Source of the DNA: Actinomycetota bacterium
GTDB lineage: Bacteria > Actinomycetota > Thermoleophilia > Gaiellales > F1-60-MAGs149
Direction: 5' to 3'
DNA length: 64,000 nt
NCBI GenBank assembly: GCA_026392355.1
Contig: JAPLCF010000030.1
Span: forward strand, 124,001 to 188,000
This document shows positions 50,174 through 58,774 of the stretch, in pieces. How positions within the stretch are numbered: the first letter of the stretch is position 1; each line of letters starts with the position of its first letter. The position numbers and the translations under genes were made by a program. The notes beneath the pieces are model-generated. The model saw only the letters and a list, made by a program, of their open reading frames with translations, did no database searches and was not told the origin of the DNA.

Positions 50174-50610
50174 TCCGACCGGCCGCCGGCGCTGACCTCC
50201 CCGAACTGGCATTGCTGTGGGAGCGCTATCGGGCCGAAGCCAATGATGTGCGGTGGGCTGATGCTGGCCAGTGGCAGACGTGGATCATGCCCCGGATCTC
50301 GGCCGGTGACGTTCGCATCGGCACCGTTGAGCGCACGATCAATGCTTACGCAGCGTGGCAACGCATCCTCGATGCGCAAACGGGCGCCAGAAACCTCGAG
50401 ATCCGCGAGTTGTATGTGCACCCGGACGGTCGTGGTCAACGCCTTGGCTCTGGCCTTCTGGCCCGCGCAATCGACGCCGCTCGCCAACGCGAGTGCGAGG
50501 CAGTGGAACTGGTCAGCAACGTGGACGATGAGGGCGTGCGAGCGCTCGTTGGTCCATTTGGTTTCGAGTATTCGGGAGGCGCGCTGCGGCTCCAACTTCA
50601 GCGCCGCTGA
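50170..50610 (+). CDS. GNAT family N-acetyltransferase
   Basis: 146 residues. IRELYVHPDGRGQRLGSGLLARAIDAA contains the acetyl-CoA loop (GRGQRLGSGL), and VDDEGVRALVGPFGFEYSG is the typical GNAT end. The N-terminal half (LWERYRAEANDVRWAD) is helical and substrate-binding. Coupled to apt by ATGA overlap, so a purine-related role is possible but unproven. Its stop lies directly against the stop of the convergent gene. Confidence 0.82.
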   Translation: MIRPAAGADLPELALLWERYRAEANDVRWADAGQWQTWIMPRISAGDVRIGTVERTINAYAAWQRILDAQTGARNLEIRELYVHPDGRGQRLGSGLLARAIDAARQRECEAVELVSNVDDEGVRALVGPFGFEYSGGALRLQLQRR

Positions 50611-51699
50611 TCAGGGCAGCGCAGCGACGGCAGCAATCCACGCGGGCTGTGCGGCCTTTGGCGTGCCAAAGATCGCCGGCGCGACAGCCGCCTCGTAGAG
50701 GCCGTTGGTCGGCGCGGCCGGCGTATCGACGAGGTTGTTCCAGATGGAGACGCCGAAGCGCGGGTTGAGTGCAGCACTCAGGAAGACGTTAACCGGAGCA
50801 GGATCCGTCGTGGACAGACCAGCGGTGTATCCGGTCACCCACACACCCTTGCCCTGATTGGGGAAGTACGCGTCGACGTTGGCGATGATGGTGCCGGGGT
50901 CACTCAGCGCAAGGTTGGTGGGGTCGGCCGGAGCCTCGACTCCACCGGCAGGAACGAGCCGCATGCCTATTGCATCTGCCTGGATGCGTGTGCGCGCCAT
51001 CGAACGCAGGAAGGTAATCGACGGGGTATCAACGGTGCTCGCCGGATCGGTGCGCGCCAACCCACCGGTAATGACCGGCGCGGTGGTGACTTTGCGAATT
51101 TCTGTCGTCGCGTACTTCGTCAGCACGCGGAGGAGTCCCGGGGCAACCAAGCGCTTCGCGAGCCGCTGCGGACGCAGCCCTGCTTGCACGTTGGGGCTTG
51201 GCCAGATCTCGTAGGCCGCCGTACGCGACCCGTAGCGGGCGACGACCGCGGCAACAAAGTTCTGGAACGCGGCCCGTTTGGGGGCCCACGCCGGATCGCC
51301 AGGCGAGCCACCGGCCCCACCATCGGACCGCGCCCAGTCGGGCGTGCCACCGATCGACACAAGCACCTGAAGCGCCGTGGGGGAGCGGAGCGGCATCACG
51401 ACCTTCTGCGCCGCTGCGAACTGGGCATCGACCGAGGACCAGTTGTAGGCGGCATTACCGGGCAGCCTCGCGTTCGTCGGCTGGGTGGTGGCAATCGTGT
51501 TCCAGCGCACATCCACACGGATCCAGGATGCCTTCAGCGCGGTCAATTCCGTGTCCGTCGCGGTGACCCCGGCATCGGTAGCAGTCAGGGCCTGAAAGCC
51601 GTCATCCGCGCTGAAACCCACCGAGCCAGCGACCGCACCGGGGGCGGCGCCGAGCAGGGCGACCACGGTCGCGATCAGAGCAAAGGGAAGACGGCGCAC
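50611..51699 (-). CDS. Secreted glycosidase-like TIM-barrel protein without the NEP catalytic motif
   Basis: 362 residues after a GTG start at 51699, fixed by TATCCT six bases upstream. Signal peptide RRLPFALIATVVALLGAAPGAVAG (in parts, residues 2-24). The fold resembles GH39/clan A glycosidases: ASWIRVDVRWNTI, LQVLVSIGGTPDWAR, and FVAAVVARYGSRTAAYEIW. Where active enzymes have W-N-E-P-N, with Glu as acid/base, this protein has W-P-S-P-N (about residues 166-170). That predicts a non-catalytic, perhaps glycan-binding, protein. Divergent from the transpeptidase gene, which also carries a barrel-like region. Confidence 0.7.
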   Translation of the reverse strand: MRRLPFALIATVVALLGAAPGAVAGSVGFSADDGFQALTATDAGVTATDTELTALKASWIRVDVRWNTIATTQPTNARLPGNAAYNWSSVDAQFAAAQKVVMPLRSPTALQVLVSIGGTPDWARSDGGAGGSPGDPAWAPKRAAFQNFVAAVVARYGSRTAAYEIWPSPNVQAGLRPQRLAKRLVAPGLLRVLTKYATTEIRKVTTAPVITGGLARTDPASTVDTPSITFLRSMARTRIQADAIGMRLVPAGGVEAPADPTNLALSDPGTIIANVDAYFPNQGKGVWVTGYTAGLSTTDPAPVNVFLSAALNPRFGVSIWNNLVDTPAAPTNGLYEAAVAPAIFGTPKAAQPAWIAAVAALP

Positions 51700-51746
51700 C
51701 AACGCAGGATACCCCGGGGAAGGAGTGGCGTGGCAAAACGCGAAGC

Positions 51747-53426
51747 ATGCTGGGCGACATGGTTCGTCCCACGCTTCGCCGCGCATCCACTGCTACTGCC
51801 CTCGCCCTCCTGGCGTGCATGGGCGGTTCTGCGCTGGCCGACGCCAAACCCGCGCACGTGAAGGGCGCCAAGGTCATCGACGCCCAGGGCCACGAGCTCA
51901 AGGTTCGTGGCGTGACGTGGGGTGGCGGCCGATTCGTGCCGACCGACGCCAAGTCCGTACTGCCCGCTCCCGACGTAGCGACAGCCTCGCGCGACTTCAA
52001 GCGAATCCAGCAGATGGGGGCCAACCTTGTACGGGTTGACGTGTCGAGCGCAGCAAGCGATGACGCCCACCGTCTCGCACTCCAGAAGCTCCAGCGCCTC
52101 GCGAAGGCGCACGGTCTGCAGATCCTCTTCGCGAACGTACCGCTTTCTGGCGACGACCAGACCGAGTGGCTCCAGACCCTCGCCAGCTGGTTTCCCAAGA
52201 AGCCGAATGTCTGGTACCTGCCCGGTACCGACCCTGACTGTGGTGTCTTCACCGCATCCGTGGCCTGTGGCGATACCGAGTCCTGGATCTGGAACCAGAG
52301 CAACGCCATCAGGACGCTCCGTCGTGCGGGTGTGCGTACGCCCATCGTCGTCAATACACCCGAGCGTTCGCAGTCGGTCAGCCTGAACTGGGCCACGATT
52401 CTGTCTGACAAGAACCTCGTCTACGGCGTGCACCCGTCTTCGCAGGGGCAGATCAAGTTCACGCGACAGGATGGTCGCGCGCTGACCGTGTCGCTCCAGG
52501 AGGCCACCGGCAAGGTGCCGGTGATCTTCGATAACGTCGCTCGCGTGCAGGTGAACGTCGAGCTGCAGCGGACCGGCACGGAGAACATGACGCGCTGGAC
52601 GCGCTCGACCACAACGACCACCGACACACTGCGCTGGTCGCAGGGCCTGCTCGATTGGGTGACCGGCTGGACCGTGATTGATGGTGGCGATGGAGCCATC
52701 GTCGATGGCTTCGGTACGGACTCTCGCGATCAGTTGGCCAAGGGTCGCAAGCGCTTTACGAACTGGGGTCGCACTGCGGCTGCCGGCTATTTCGCCGTCA
52801 CGTACCGCGCTCAGGCCGGCAAGGATCCCGGCACGAACTTTCCTGGTGGCTTCGAGGTCGGCGATCGTGGCCCGGGCGTACGCGAGCTGCAGCAGAACCT
52901 CGTTCGGCTCGGCTACATGGCTCCGCGCTTCGTCACCGGAAACTTCGACAGTGCGACGTGGCAGGCAGTCACGGGGTTCCAGGGCTACGAGCGTCTACAG
53001 CGCAACGGTATTGCCGGCGCGGAGACGGTCGCGCTCCTCGGGCGCACGGAGCGTCCGGTCGCCCAGCGCCAGAACGCCGGCAAGCACATCGAGATCGACC
53101 TTGAGCGCCAGATCCTGATGCTCGTGAACGGCGACGGCACGGTCGCGCGACTCGTACACATCTCCAGCGGCGCTACGGGGAACACGCCCGTGGGTGACTT
53201 CACCGTGATCCGCCAGGAGCTGCGGAGCTGGTCGAAGCCGTTCAAGTCGTGGCTTCCCTACGCGTCCTACTTCTTCGAAGGCTTCGCAATGCACGAGTAC
53301 GACGACGTCCCGGAGTATGCGGCCTCGCACGGGTGCGTGCGCGTGCCGGCAGCGGATTCTGCAGCGGTCTATGCCTTCGCGGAAATGGGCATGCCCGTCC
53401 TGCTGTACCGCACCCCTGCGGCTTAG
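51747..53426 (+). CDS. Secreted three-domain protein: GH5-like region, peptidoglycan-binding, L,D-transpeptidase
   Basis: 559 residues; ATG at 51759 is an alternative start. Signal peptide ends near SALADAKP. Residues about 35-350 resemble a GH5-type barrel (LKVRGVTWGG, GANLVRVDVSSA, LAKAHGLQILFANV). The region of the acid/base Asn-Glu-Pro instead reads VWYLPGTDPD. Residues about 370-430 are a PG_binding_1 repeat (GDRGPGVRELQQNLVRLGY). The C-terminal YkuD domain has KHIEIDLERQILMLV and the catalytic SHGCVRVP (Cys530). It probably cross-links peptidoglycan by 3-3 bonds. Confidence 0.85.
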   Translation: MLGDMVRPTLRRASTATALALLACMGGSALADAKPAHVKGAKVIDAQGHELKVRGVTWGGGRFVPTDAKSVLPAPDVATASRDFKRIQQMGANLVRVDVSSAASDDAHRLALQKLQRLAKAHGLQILFANVPLSGDDQTEWLQTLASWFPKKPNVWYLPGTDPDCGVFTASVACGDTESWIWNQSNAIRTLRRAGVRTPIVVNTPERSQSVSLNWATILSDKNLVYGVHPSSQGQIKFTRQDGRALTVSLQEATGKVPVIFDNVARVQVNVELQRTGTENMTRWTRSTTTTTDTLRWSQGLLDWVTGWTVIDGGDGAIVDGFGTDSRDQLAKGRKRFTNWGRTAAAGYFAVTYRAQAGKDPGTNFPGGFEVGDRGPGVRELQQNLVRLGYMAPRFVTGNFDSATWQAVTGFQGYERLQRNGIAGAETVALLGRTERPVAQRQNAGKHIEIDLERQILMLVNGDGTVARLVHISSGATGNTPVGDFTVIRQELRSWSKPFKSWLPYASYFFEGFAMHEYDDVPEYAASHGCVRVPAADSAAVYAFAEMGMPVLLYRTPAA

Positions 53427-56400
53427 GCGCGACGCCGTCCCTGCGCGAAGTGCTGCGGTGGCGGAGCGACGCTGCGGAGCCGCTGGAGATCGGCTTCTGC
53501 CGGCAGTGCGCGCCGACTCGGTAGGTCCAGAGGTGCCAATGACTCCACGCGCACGGTCACCTGTCCCTCGCGGTGCTCGAGCGTGCCGCGGACGAGTAGC
53601 AGCGGCTCGCTGCGGGCCAACAGGCGATGACGCTCGTAGACGTCGGGCATCAGCACGAGGTTGAACAGTCCGTGTTCGTCCTCGAGCAGGAGGAAGACGA
53701 TGCCCTTGGCGCTGCCCGGCCGCTGACGAGCCACAGCCAGCCCGGGCATGGCGACCGCGGCACCATGCGGGAGCTGAGCCAGCTGTGCAGAGTTCAGCAG
53801 CTCACCGTCGAGCAGCGGACGTAGCTGCTGGATCGGGTGCTCGCGCACCGACACGCCCGTCGTCGCGTAGTCCGAGATCAGTAGTTCCCAGGCGCCTGGC
53901 TCTGGCAGCCCCTGCGGTGCCTCGCCAACCTGCAGGTCGAATGCCAGCTGACTGCCTGTGCCCTGGCCAAGCGGGCGCGCCGCGAGCCCTAGCTCCCAGA
54001 GGAGACGTCGGCGCGGACCAAGCGCATCGCATGCGCCGGCGGCGACCAGTCGCTGCAGTCGCTGCGTGGGGAGATCGAGGCGGTTGGCAAGTGCGCGGAC
54101 GTCGCCAAACGGCCCATGCTCGTCGCGCTCTGCCACGATTGCCGCTGCTTCGTCTTCACCCAGCCCGATCACCTGCCGGAGCCCGAGCCGCACAGCGCGC
54201 TCGCCCTCGCAGCGCGCCTCGACATGCGAGTGGTGGAGGTCGACGGGCAGCACGCGCACAGCGCGGCGCTCGGCATCGCGGATCAGCGAGGCCGGCGGAT
54301 AGAACCCCATCGGCTGCTCCATCAACAGCGCGCACAGGAAGGCCGCGGGATGGTGGTGTCGTAGCCATGCGCTCTGGTACGCGAGTAGGGCGAAGGCAGC
54401 TGAGTGTGATTTGGGAAAGCCAAACGCCGAGAACGCGATGATCTGCTGGAACACGGTGCGCGCGACATGCTCTGGCACGCCACGCTCGGCCGTGCCCGCT
54501 GCGAAAGCGACCCACTGCGCCTCCAGCCCCGCGCGGCTGCGCCGCCGGCTCATCGCCCGTCGTAGCGCCTCGGCCTGACCTGGCGTAAAGCCTGCGAGCG
54601 CCTGCGCGACGTCGAGCACCTGGTCTTGGAAGATGATCACGCCGAGCGTCTCGCGTAGCGGTTCCTCGAGCAGCGGGTGCTCGTACGGAATGGGAATCGT
54701 GGGGTCTGCTCGCCGTGCCAGGCGGCGCTGAATGTAGGGATTGACGGCCCCGCCTTGGATCGGGCCGGGCCGGACCAGCGCGACCTCGACCACGAGGTCA
54801 TCGAGGCAGGTGGGCTGCACGCGCAGCAGCGTCTGCATCTGCGCGCGTGACTCGATCTGAAAGACGCCAACCGTATCGGCCGCCTGGATCTCCTTGTAGA
54901 CACCGGCATCGTCGAGCGGGACGCGGGATAGATCAACGCTGCTGCCGGTACTGCGATGGATCTCCGAGACGCAGCGCTCAACCGCACTGAGCATGCCGAG
55001 CCCGAGCAGGTCGATCTTGAGAAAGCCTGCGTCGGCAACGGCGTCCTTGTCCCACTGACAGATCGTCCGGCCTGCCATCGCCGCCGGCTGCAGTGGAACA
55101 AGCTCGCTGAGCGGCCGATCCGAGACGATCATCCCACCGGGGTGCTGCGAGAGATGGCGGGGCAGCCCCCCGATCTGTCCACACAACGTGGCCAGTAGTC
55201 GTAGCCGACGGTCGTCGGCGCGCTCGCGCAGGCCGGGCACACGCTGGAGTTCCTCACCCACGGCCTCGGTACTCCAGCCGTCGGAGGCAGCGGCGAGTCG
55301 GGCGATGTCGCCAGCAGGCAGTGCCAGCGCCTTACCGATCTCGCGGATCGCGCCCTTCGCGCGGTACGTGGCGAAGGCGCCGACGAGCGCAGCCTGCTGC
55401 TCGCCGTAGTGCGTGTGAATGCGCCGAATCAGCTCGGCGCGAATATCGCGGGGAAAATCCAGATCGATATCCGGCGTGGAGGCGAGCTCCTCGTTGAGGA
55501 AACGTCCGAGTGACAGCTTGCCCGCAACCGGATCGATATGGGAGAGCCCGGTCAGGTAACAGACGATCGAGCCCACGCTCGAACCACGCCCGCGTCCCGG
55601 CGGCAGCACGTTGCGCGCGGCGTCGGCACCGCGGATCCCCAGCGCTACCTCACGTGCCAGCTCGAGGATCTCCCGGTGCAGCAGGAAGAAGCCGGCCAGC
55701 GTGTGCCGCCGGATCAGCACAAGCTCTGTGGCAAGGCGCTCAACGGCCTCCTGCCGCCACGGCGATGCAGGCGGGTAGCGCGCATCCAGATGGAGCTCGC
55801 ACAGGTCCTTGAGTTCACGGTCGGCGTCATCCTCCCGCTCTGGTGGTCGATAGCCAAGGCTCTGCGTCAGGTCGAAGCCGCAACGTTCCGCAATGGTGCG
55901 CGTCTCGGTAATCGCCTCGGGCAGATCCGCGAAGAGCGCAACCATCTCGGCTGGCGCCTTCAGTACGTGCTCGCGGTTACCGCGCAAACGTGCGGTGCAG
56001 GCATCCAGCGAGGCGTGCGCACGAATCGCCACGAGCACGTCTTGCAGTGGACCCCGCCGACGCAGGTGTAGATGCACATCGTTTGTGGCGACGACGGGAA
56101 GCCCGCGTTCCCGTGCCAGCCGTTCGAAGGCGCGCAGCTGCTGCTCGGCGCCCTGACGAAAGGGACGCTGCAGCTCGACGGCCAGATGCGTGCCGAAGGC
56201 CTCCAACAGCTGGTCGCGGCGCGAACGGGCGACAGCCGGATCAGGGCTGCACAGCACCCCGTGATCAGGACAGCCCGTCAGGCAGGTGAGCCCTTCGGCG
56301 TGTGTCAGCACGTGCTCCAGTCCGACGCTGGGGCCGCGGGCAACTGTGCCATCGGCGGCTCGCGTCCCGGCGTGGGCGGCGGTGATCAGCCGGCAGAGAT

Positions 56401-56674
56401 TCGCGTAGCCGGCGCGGTTCTCGACCAGCAGAACGAGGTGCCGTAGTTCGTCATCAACGTCGACTGTCAACTCGCAGCCGGTGATCGCCTGAAGTCCGGC
56501 GGCGGTCGCGGCATGCGCGAAGGGGAGAGCTGCGCAGAGGTTGTCGTGGTCCGTCAATGCCAACGACGCGTAGCCGAGTGCGCAGGCACGGTCGACGAGT
56601 TCCTCCGGATGTGCCACGCCGTCGAGGAACGAGTAGGCGGAGTGGCAGTGCAGTTCGACGTAGTCAGCTGCCAT
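53423..56674 (-). CDS. dnaE2: Error-prone DNA polymerase DnaE2
   Basis: 1083-residue C-family polymerase of the ImuA'/ImuB/DnaE2 mutasome, used for translesion synthesis after SOS induction. N-terminal PHP domain (VELHCHSAYSFLDG; TDHDNL), GRGRGSSVGSIVCYLTG (about residue 355), catalytic aspartates in PDIDLDFPRD (about residue 400), helix-hairpin-helix and OB domain at the end (AVAMPGLAVARQRPGSAKGIVFLLLEDE in parts). It lacks the long τ-binding tail of DnaE1. The start at 56674 gives the canonical beginning; the upstream frame overlaps DUF6504. Its stop overlaps that of the transpeptidase gene. Confidence 0.97.
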   Translation of the reverse strand: MAADYVELHCHSAYSFLDGVAHPEELVDRACALGYASLALTDHDNLCAALPFAHAATAAGLQAITGCELTVDVDDELRHLVLLVENRAGYANLCRLITAAHAGTRAADGTVARGPSVGLEHVLTHAEGLTCLTGCPDHGVLCSPDPAVARSRRDQLLEAFGTHLAVELQRPFRQGAEQQLRAFERLARERGLPVVATNDVHLHLRRRGPLQDVLVAIRAHASLDACTARLRGNREHVLKAPAEMVALFADLPEAITETRTIAERCGFDLTQSLGYRPPEREDDADRELKDLCELHLDARYPPASPWRQEAVERLATELVLIRRHTLAGFFLLHREILELAREVALGIRGADAARNVLPPGRGRGSSVGSIVCYLTGLSHIDPVAGKLSLGRFLNEELASTPDIDLDFPRDIRAELIRRIHTHYGEQQAALVGAFATYRAKGAIREIGKALALPAGDIARLAAASDGWSTEAVGEELQRVPGLRERADDRRLRLLATLCGQIGGLPRHLSQHPGGMIVSDRPLSELVPLQPAAMAGRTICQWDKDAVADAGFLKIDLLGLGMLSAVERCVSEIHRSTGSSVDLSRVPLDDAGVYKEIQAADTVGVFQIESRAQMQTLLRVQPTCLDDLVVEVALVRPGPIQGGAVNPYIQRRLARRADPTIPIPYEHPLLEEPLRETLGVIIFQDQVLDVAQALAGFTPGQAEALRRAMSRRRSRAGLEAQWVAFAAGTAERGVPEHVARTVFQQIIAFSAFGFPKSHSAAFALLAYQSAWLRHHHPAAFLCALLMEQPMGFYPPASLIRDAERRAVRVLPVDLHHSHVEARCEGERAVRLGLRQVIGLGEDEAAAIVAERDEHGPFGDVRALANRLDLPTQRLQRLVAAGACDALGPRRRLLWELGLAARPLGQGTGSQLAFDLQVGEAPQGLPEPGAWELLISDYATTGVSVREHPIQQLRPLLDGELLNSAQLAQLPHGAAVAMPGLAVARQRPGSAKGIVFLLLEDEHGLFNLVLMPDVYERHRLLARSEPLLLVRGTLEHREGQVTVRVESLAPLDLPSRRALPAEADLQRLRSVAPPPQHFAQGRRRA

Positions 56675-56915
56675 AGCGCCACCACAGGCCGCTGCGCCGA
56701 TCTTCGTAGACCGTGCAGATGCGTCCGTCGGCAAGTGCGAGGGCGAAGCAGCGCCGGCGACAAGGCACACCCCACCAGCCCTCCTCGATCCGCCACTCCT
56801 CGCGCACGGCCTCGACGGCACAGCCATTGACACTGCTCGGACGTCCGCTGTCGTCGACGTGCACGTGACAGGTACGTGGCGTCTGCGACGGGACTGGCCG
56901 CAGCGATGCGCTCAT
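56664..56915 (-). CDS. DUF6504 family protein between imuB and dnaE2
   Basis: 83 residues. VREEWRIEEGWWG, ALALADGRICTVYEDRRSGLWWR is the DUF6504 core, a small β-rich protein commonly encoded with actinobacterial imuB and dnaE2. It overlaps imuB by four bases and dnaE2 by eleven, so it is firmly in the operon. Function unknown. A mutasome accessory role is likely from context. Three Cys and several Trp residues suggest a compact domain. Confidence 0.82.
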   Translation of the reverse strand: MSASLRPVPSQTPRTCHVHVDDSGRPSSVNGCAVEAVREEWRIEEGWWGVPCRRRCFALALADGRICTVYEDRRSGLWWRYGS

Positions 56916-58105
56916 CGCGGCGTGAGCCCGTAGCGACGCTCGGGCAGACGACTGGATGGGTCGACGCCCACAACGCGGAGTAGCGCGCCCTCACCAACCG
57001 CCGCCCGTACCTGCTCCGTCGCACCATCGAGCCGGCGATCGCGCTCGGCTCCCTCGCGCTCGAGCAGCGTGAGCTGATGCGTGTCGGCGGACAACTCGGC
57101 GAACGTCAGGGCTAGGCGCTCAGCCGGCGCTGGCAGGCGCCGCGCCTTCGGCAGCAGTGCCAGCAGCAACCGCGGCACGTCAACGGTCGGCTCGCGCAAC
57201 GGCACCTCGCAGCTCCAGGACTCACCGGTGACCAGCCGCGCCTGCAACCGCAGCAGCCGCGGTGCCGCATCGCCGCGCTCGGGCAGCAGCACCGTACGGC
57301 TGATCAGGATCCCCATCGCCTGCTCAAGCGCAGCATCCGTGGCGATCGGCTCGTGCGGTCTGAACACGCTGCGCACCAGCCGCGGTGGCACCTGGGCTGC
57401 AATCGTTGCGCCGTCCTCACCGCGTGCCATCTGCCAGGCCGCGACGCCCGCTGGACCGAAGCGATCACGCACGGCGATGCGCGAAAGCGAGGCCACACCA
57501 CCGAGGCGGTCGATCCCAACGAGGACGAGTGCCTCGCAAAGTTCGGCAGGCGAACCGCCGTCCTCGTGCAGCAGGCGAACGGGCAACGGTGCGATCGCCT
57601 CGAGAACCTCCTCCGCACCGAGCACGCGCGGGCGGCGCCGGGCGAGGCGTGCGGCCATCAACGCGGCAAAGCGCGTGGGGGCGGCGCCGATGCGAATCGT
57701 CTCGCCCGGGGCGGCCAGTTCGTGCAGGCGCTCGACCAGACGCCGCGGCCCACCGTGCAGCCGCAGTCCTGGTGTCGCGTCGATCAGGACACGCCCGGGC
57801 GCGATCTCCTCGACGGGCAGACCAAGCGCATCGATCTCGCGCAGCAGTCGCGCTGCGCGATCTTGCAGCCCGACTGGATCAGGCGGCACCAGCTCCAGGC
57901 CGGGGCAGAGGGTGAGCGCCTCAGCGAGCGGCATTCCGCTGCGCACGCCGCTCGCCTCGGCGACCGCGGAGGGCAGTCCAATCCGCGCCTCGCCCAGCGG
58001 CGAGGGCCCAAGCGCGATCGGCGTGCCGGCAGCAGTCTCCTGCACTCCGCGAGCGGTCAGGGCGACGAGCAGTGGGAGACGCGGGATCTGGAGGGCGAGC
58101 AGCAT
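56912..58105 (-). CDS. imuB: ImuB, inactive Y-family polymerase subunit of the mutasome
   Basis: 397 residues. The Y-family fold starts LLALQIPRLPLLVAL, where active polymerases have D-x-D; the metal-binding aspartates are absent, as expected for ImuB. GVRSGMPLAEALTLCPGLELV is the palm/fingers motif. ImuB bridges DnaE2 to the β clamp. It lies directly downstream of a perfect LexA box (58123-58136), with a TAGACT -10 box between. First gene of the imuB-DUF6504-dnaE2 operon. No imuA' gene is visible in this window. Confidence 0.93.
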   Translation of the reverse strand: MLLALQIPRLPLLVALTARGVQETAAGTPIALGPSPLGEARIGLPSAVAEASGVRSGMPLAEALTLCPGLELVPPDPVGLQDRAARLLREIDALGLPVEEIAPGRVLIDATPGLRLHGGPRRLVERLHELAAPGETIRIGAAPTRFAALMAARLARRRPRVLGAEEVLEAIAPLPVRLLHEDGGSPAELCEALVLVGIDRLGGVASLSRIAVRDRFGPAGVAAWQMARGEDGATIAAQVPPRLVRSVFRPHEPIATDAALEQAMGILISRTVLLPERGDAAPRLLRLQARLVTGESWSCEVPLREPTVDVPRLLLALLPKARRLPAPAERLALTFAELSADTHQLTLLEREGAERDRRLDGATEQVRAAVGEGALLRVVGVDPSSRLPERRYGLTPR

Positions 58106-58122
58106 TGCCCGCCCAGTCTAAT

Positions 58123-58136
58123 CGAACATATGTTCG
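58123..58136. promoter_or_regulatory. LexA-binding SOS box upstream of imuB
   Basis: CGAACATATGTTCG is a perfect 14-bp palindrome matching the actinobacterial/Bacillus consensus CGAAC-N4-GTTCG. It lies 17 bases upstream of the imuB start codon, just upstream of the predicted -10 (TAGACT, 58115-58120), where LexA would block transcription. Confidence 0.92.
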
Positions 58137-58144
58137 TATGCGAA

Positions 58145-58774
58145 TCAGACGTCGTCTGTCTGTACCGTGCCCGACTCGAGTTGAGCAATGACCTGCTCGA
58201 ACATCTCGTGCGGCTGCGCACCCATCAGCAGGTACTTCTCCTGCAGCACAAAGGCCGGGACGGCATTGATACCCATAGCGTGCGCCTCGCGGGTCGACTC
58301 CTGCACAACCGGACGGAAGCGCCGCGACGCGATCGCCTCATCGACGGCGTCGGCAGCGAGCCCGACCGAGATTGCCACATCACGGATCACGTCAGGATCA
58401 GCAACGTTGCGCTCCTGCTCCCACATCGCCTGCATGACGGCCTCGTGATACGCGGGATGACACCCCTCGGCACGCGCCAGTTCACCGAGCTCGAGCGCAA
58501 GCTGGGTATTCGGCGTGATCTCCGGGTGCGGGGCGTAGCTGAAGCCGCTCTCGGCGAACATCGTCGCCACACGGTCGATGTGCTCCTCGCCGTACTTCGC
58601 GATCAGGTCGGCGCGCGGAATTCCCTCCGGCGGGTACTCCGGATGCAGATCCCAGGGCAGCCACTCGATCTGAGCGCCATACTGGCGCTCGAGCCACGTC
58701 GCGCGCTCACACGCGACTCGGCAATAGGGTCAGAGGAAGTCCGACCAGATCAGGATGCGCAACGGCTCATTCAT
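58145..58774 (-). CDS. DsbA/FrnE-family thioredoxin-fold protein with in-frame TGA (putative selenoprotein, UPYC)
   Basis: 209 residues if the TGA at 58732-58730 is decoded. The ATG at 58774 overlaps the upstream AI-2E stop (ATGA) and opens MNEPLRILIWSDFL, then TGA (codon 15), then PYCRVACERATWLE. DsbA/FrnE proteins read SDFxCPWC or SDFxCPYC here, so TGA replaces the first active-site cysteine. The rest is intact: LPWDLHPEYPPEGIP, NTQLALELGELARAEG, MQAMWEQERNVADPDVI, and the cis-proline in GINAVPAFVLQEKYLLMGAQ. A SECIS-like hairpin lies 18 bases after the TGA. A conventional call from 58570 would lose the catalytic N-terminus. Confidence 0.82.
58693..58732 (-). promoter_or_regulatory. UGA codon and bacterial SECIS-like hairpin
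   Basis: After the TGA (58732-58730) comes GCCG (58722-58719), an A-G mismatch, then GTCGCG (58717-58712). The loop TGTGAGCG (58711-58704) is followed by CGCGAC (58703-58698) and TGGC (58696-58693). The stem is six plus four base pairs. The loop begins 18 bases after UGA and has G as its second base. These features meet the published bSECIS pattern (loop 16-37 bases after UGA, G within its first two bases). Confidence 0.7.
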
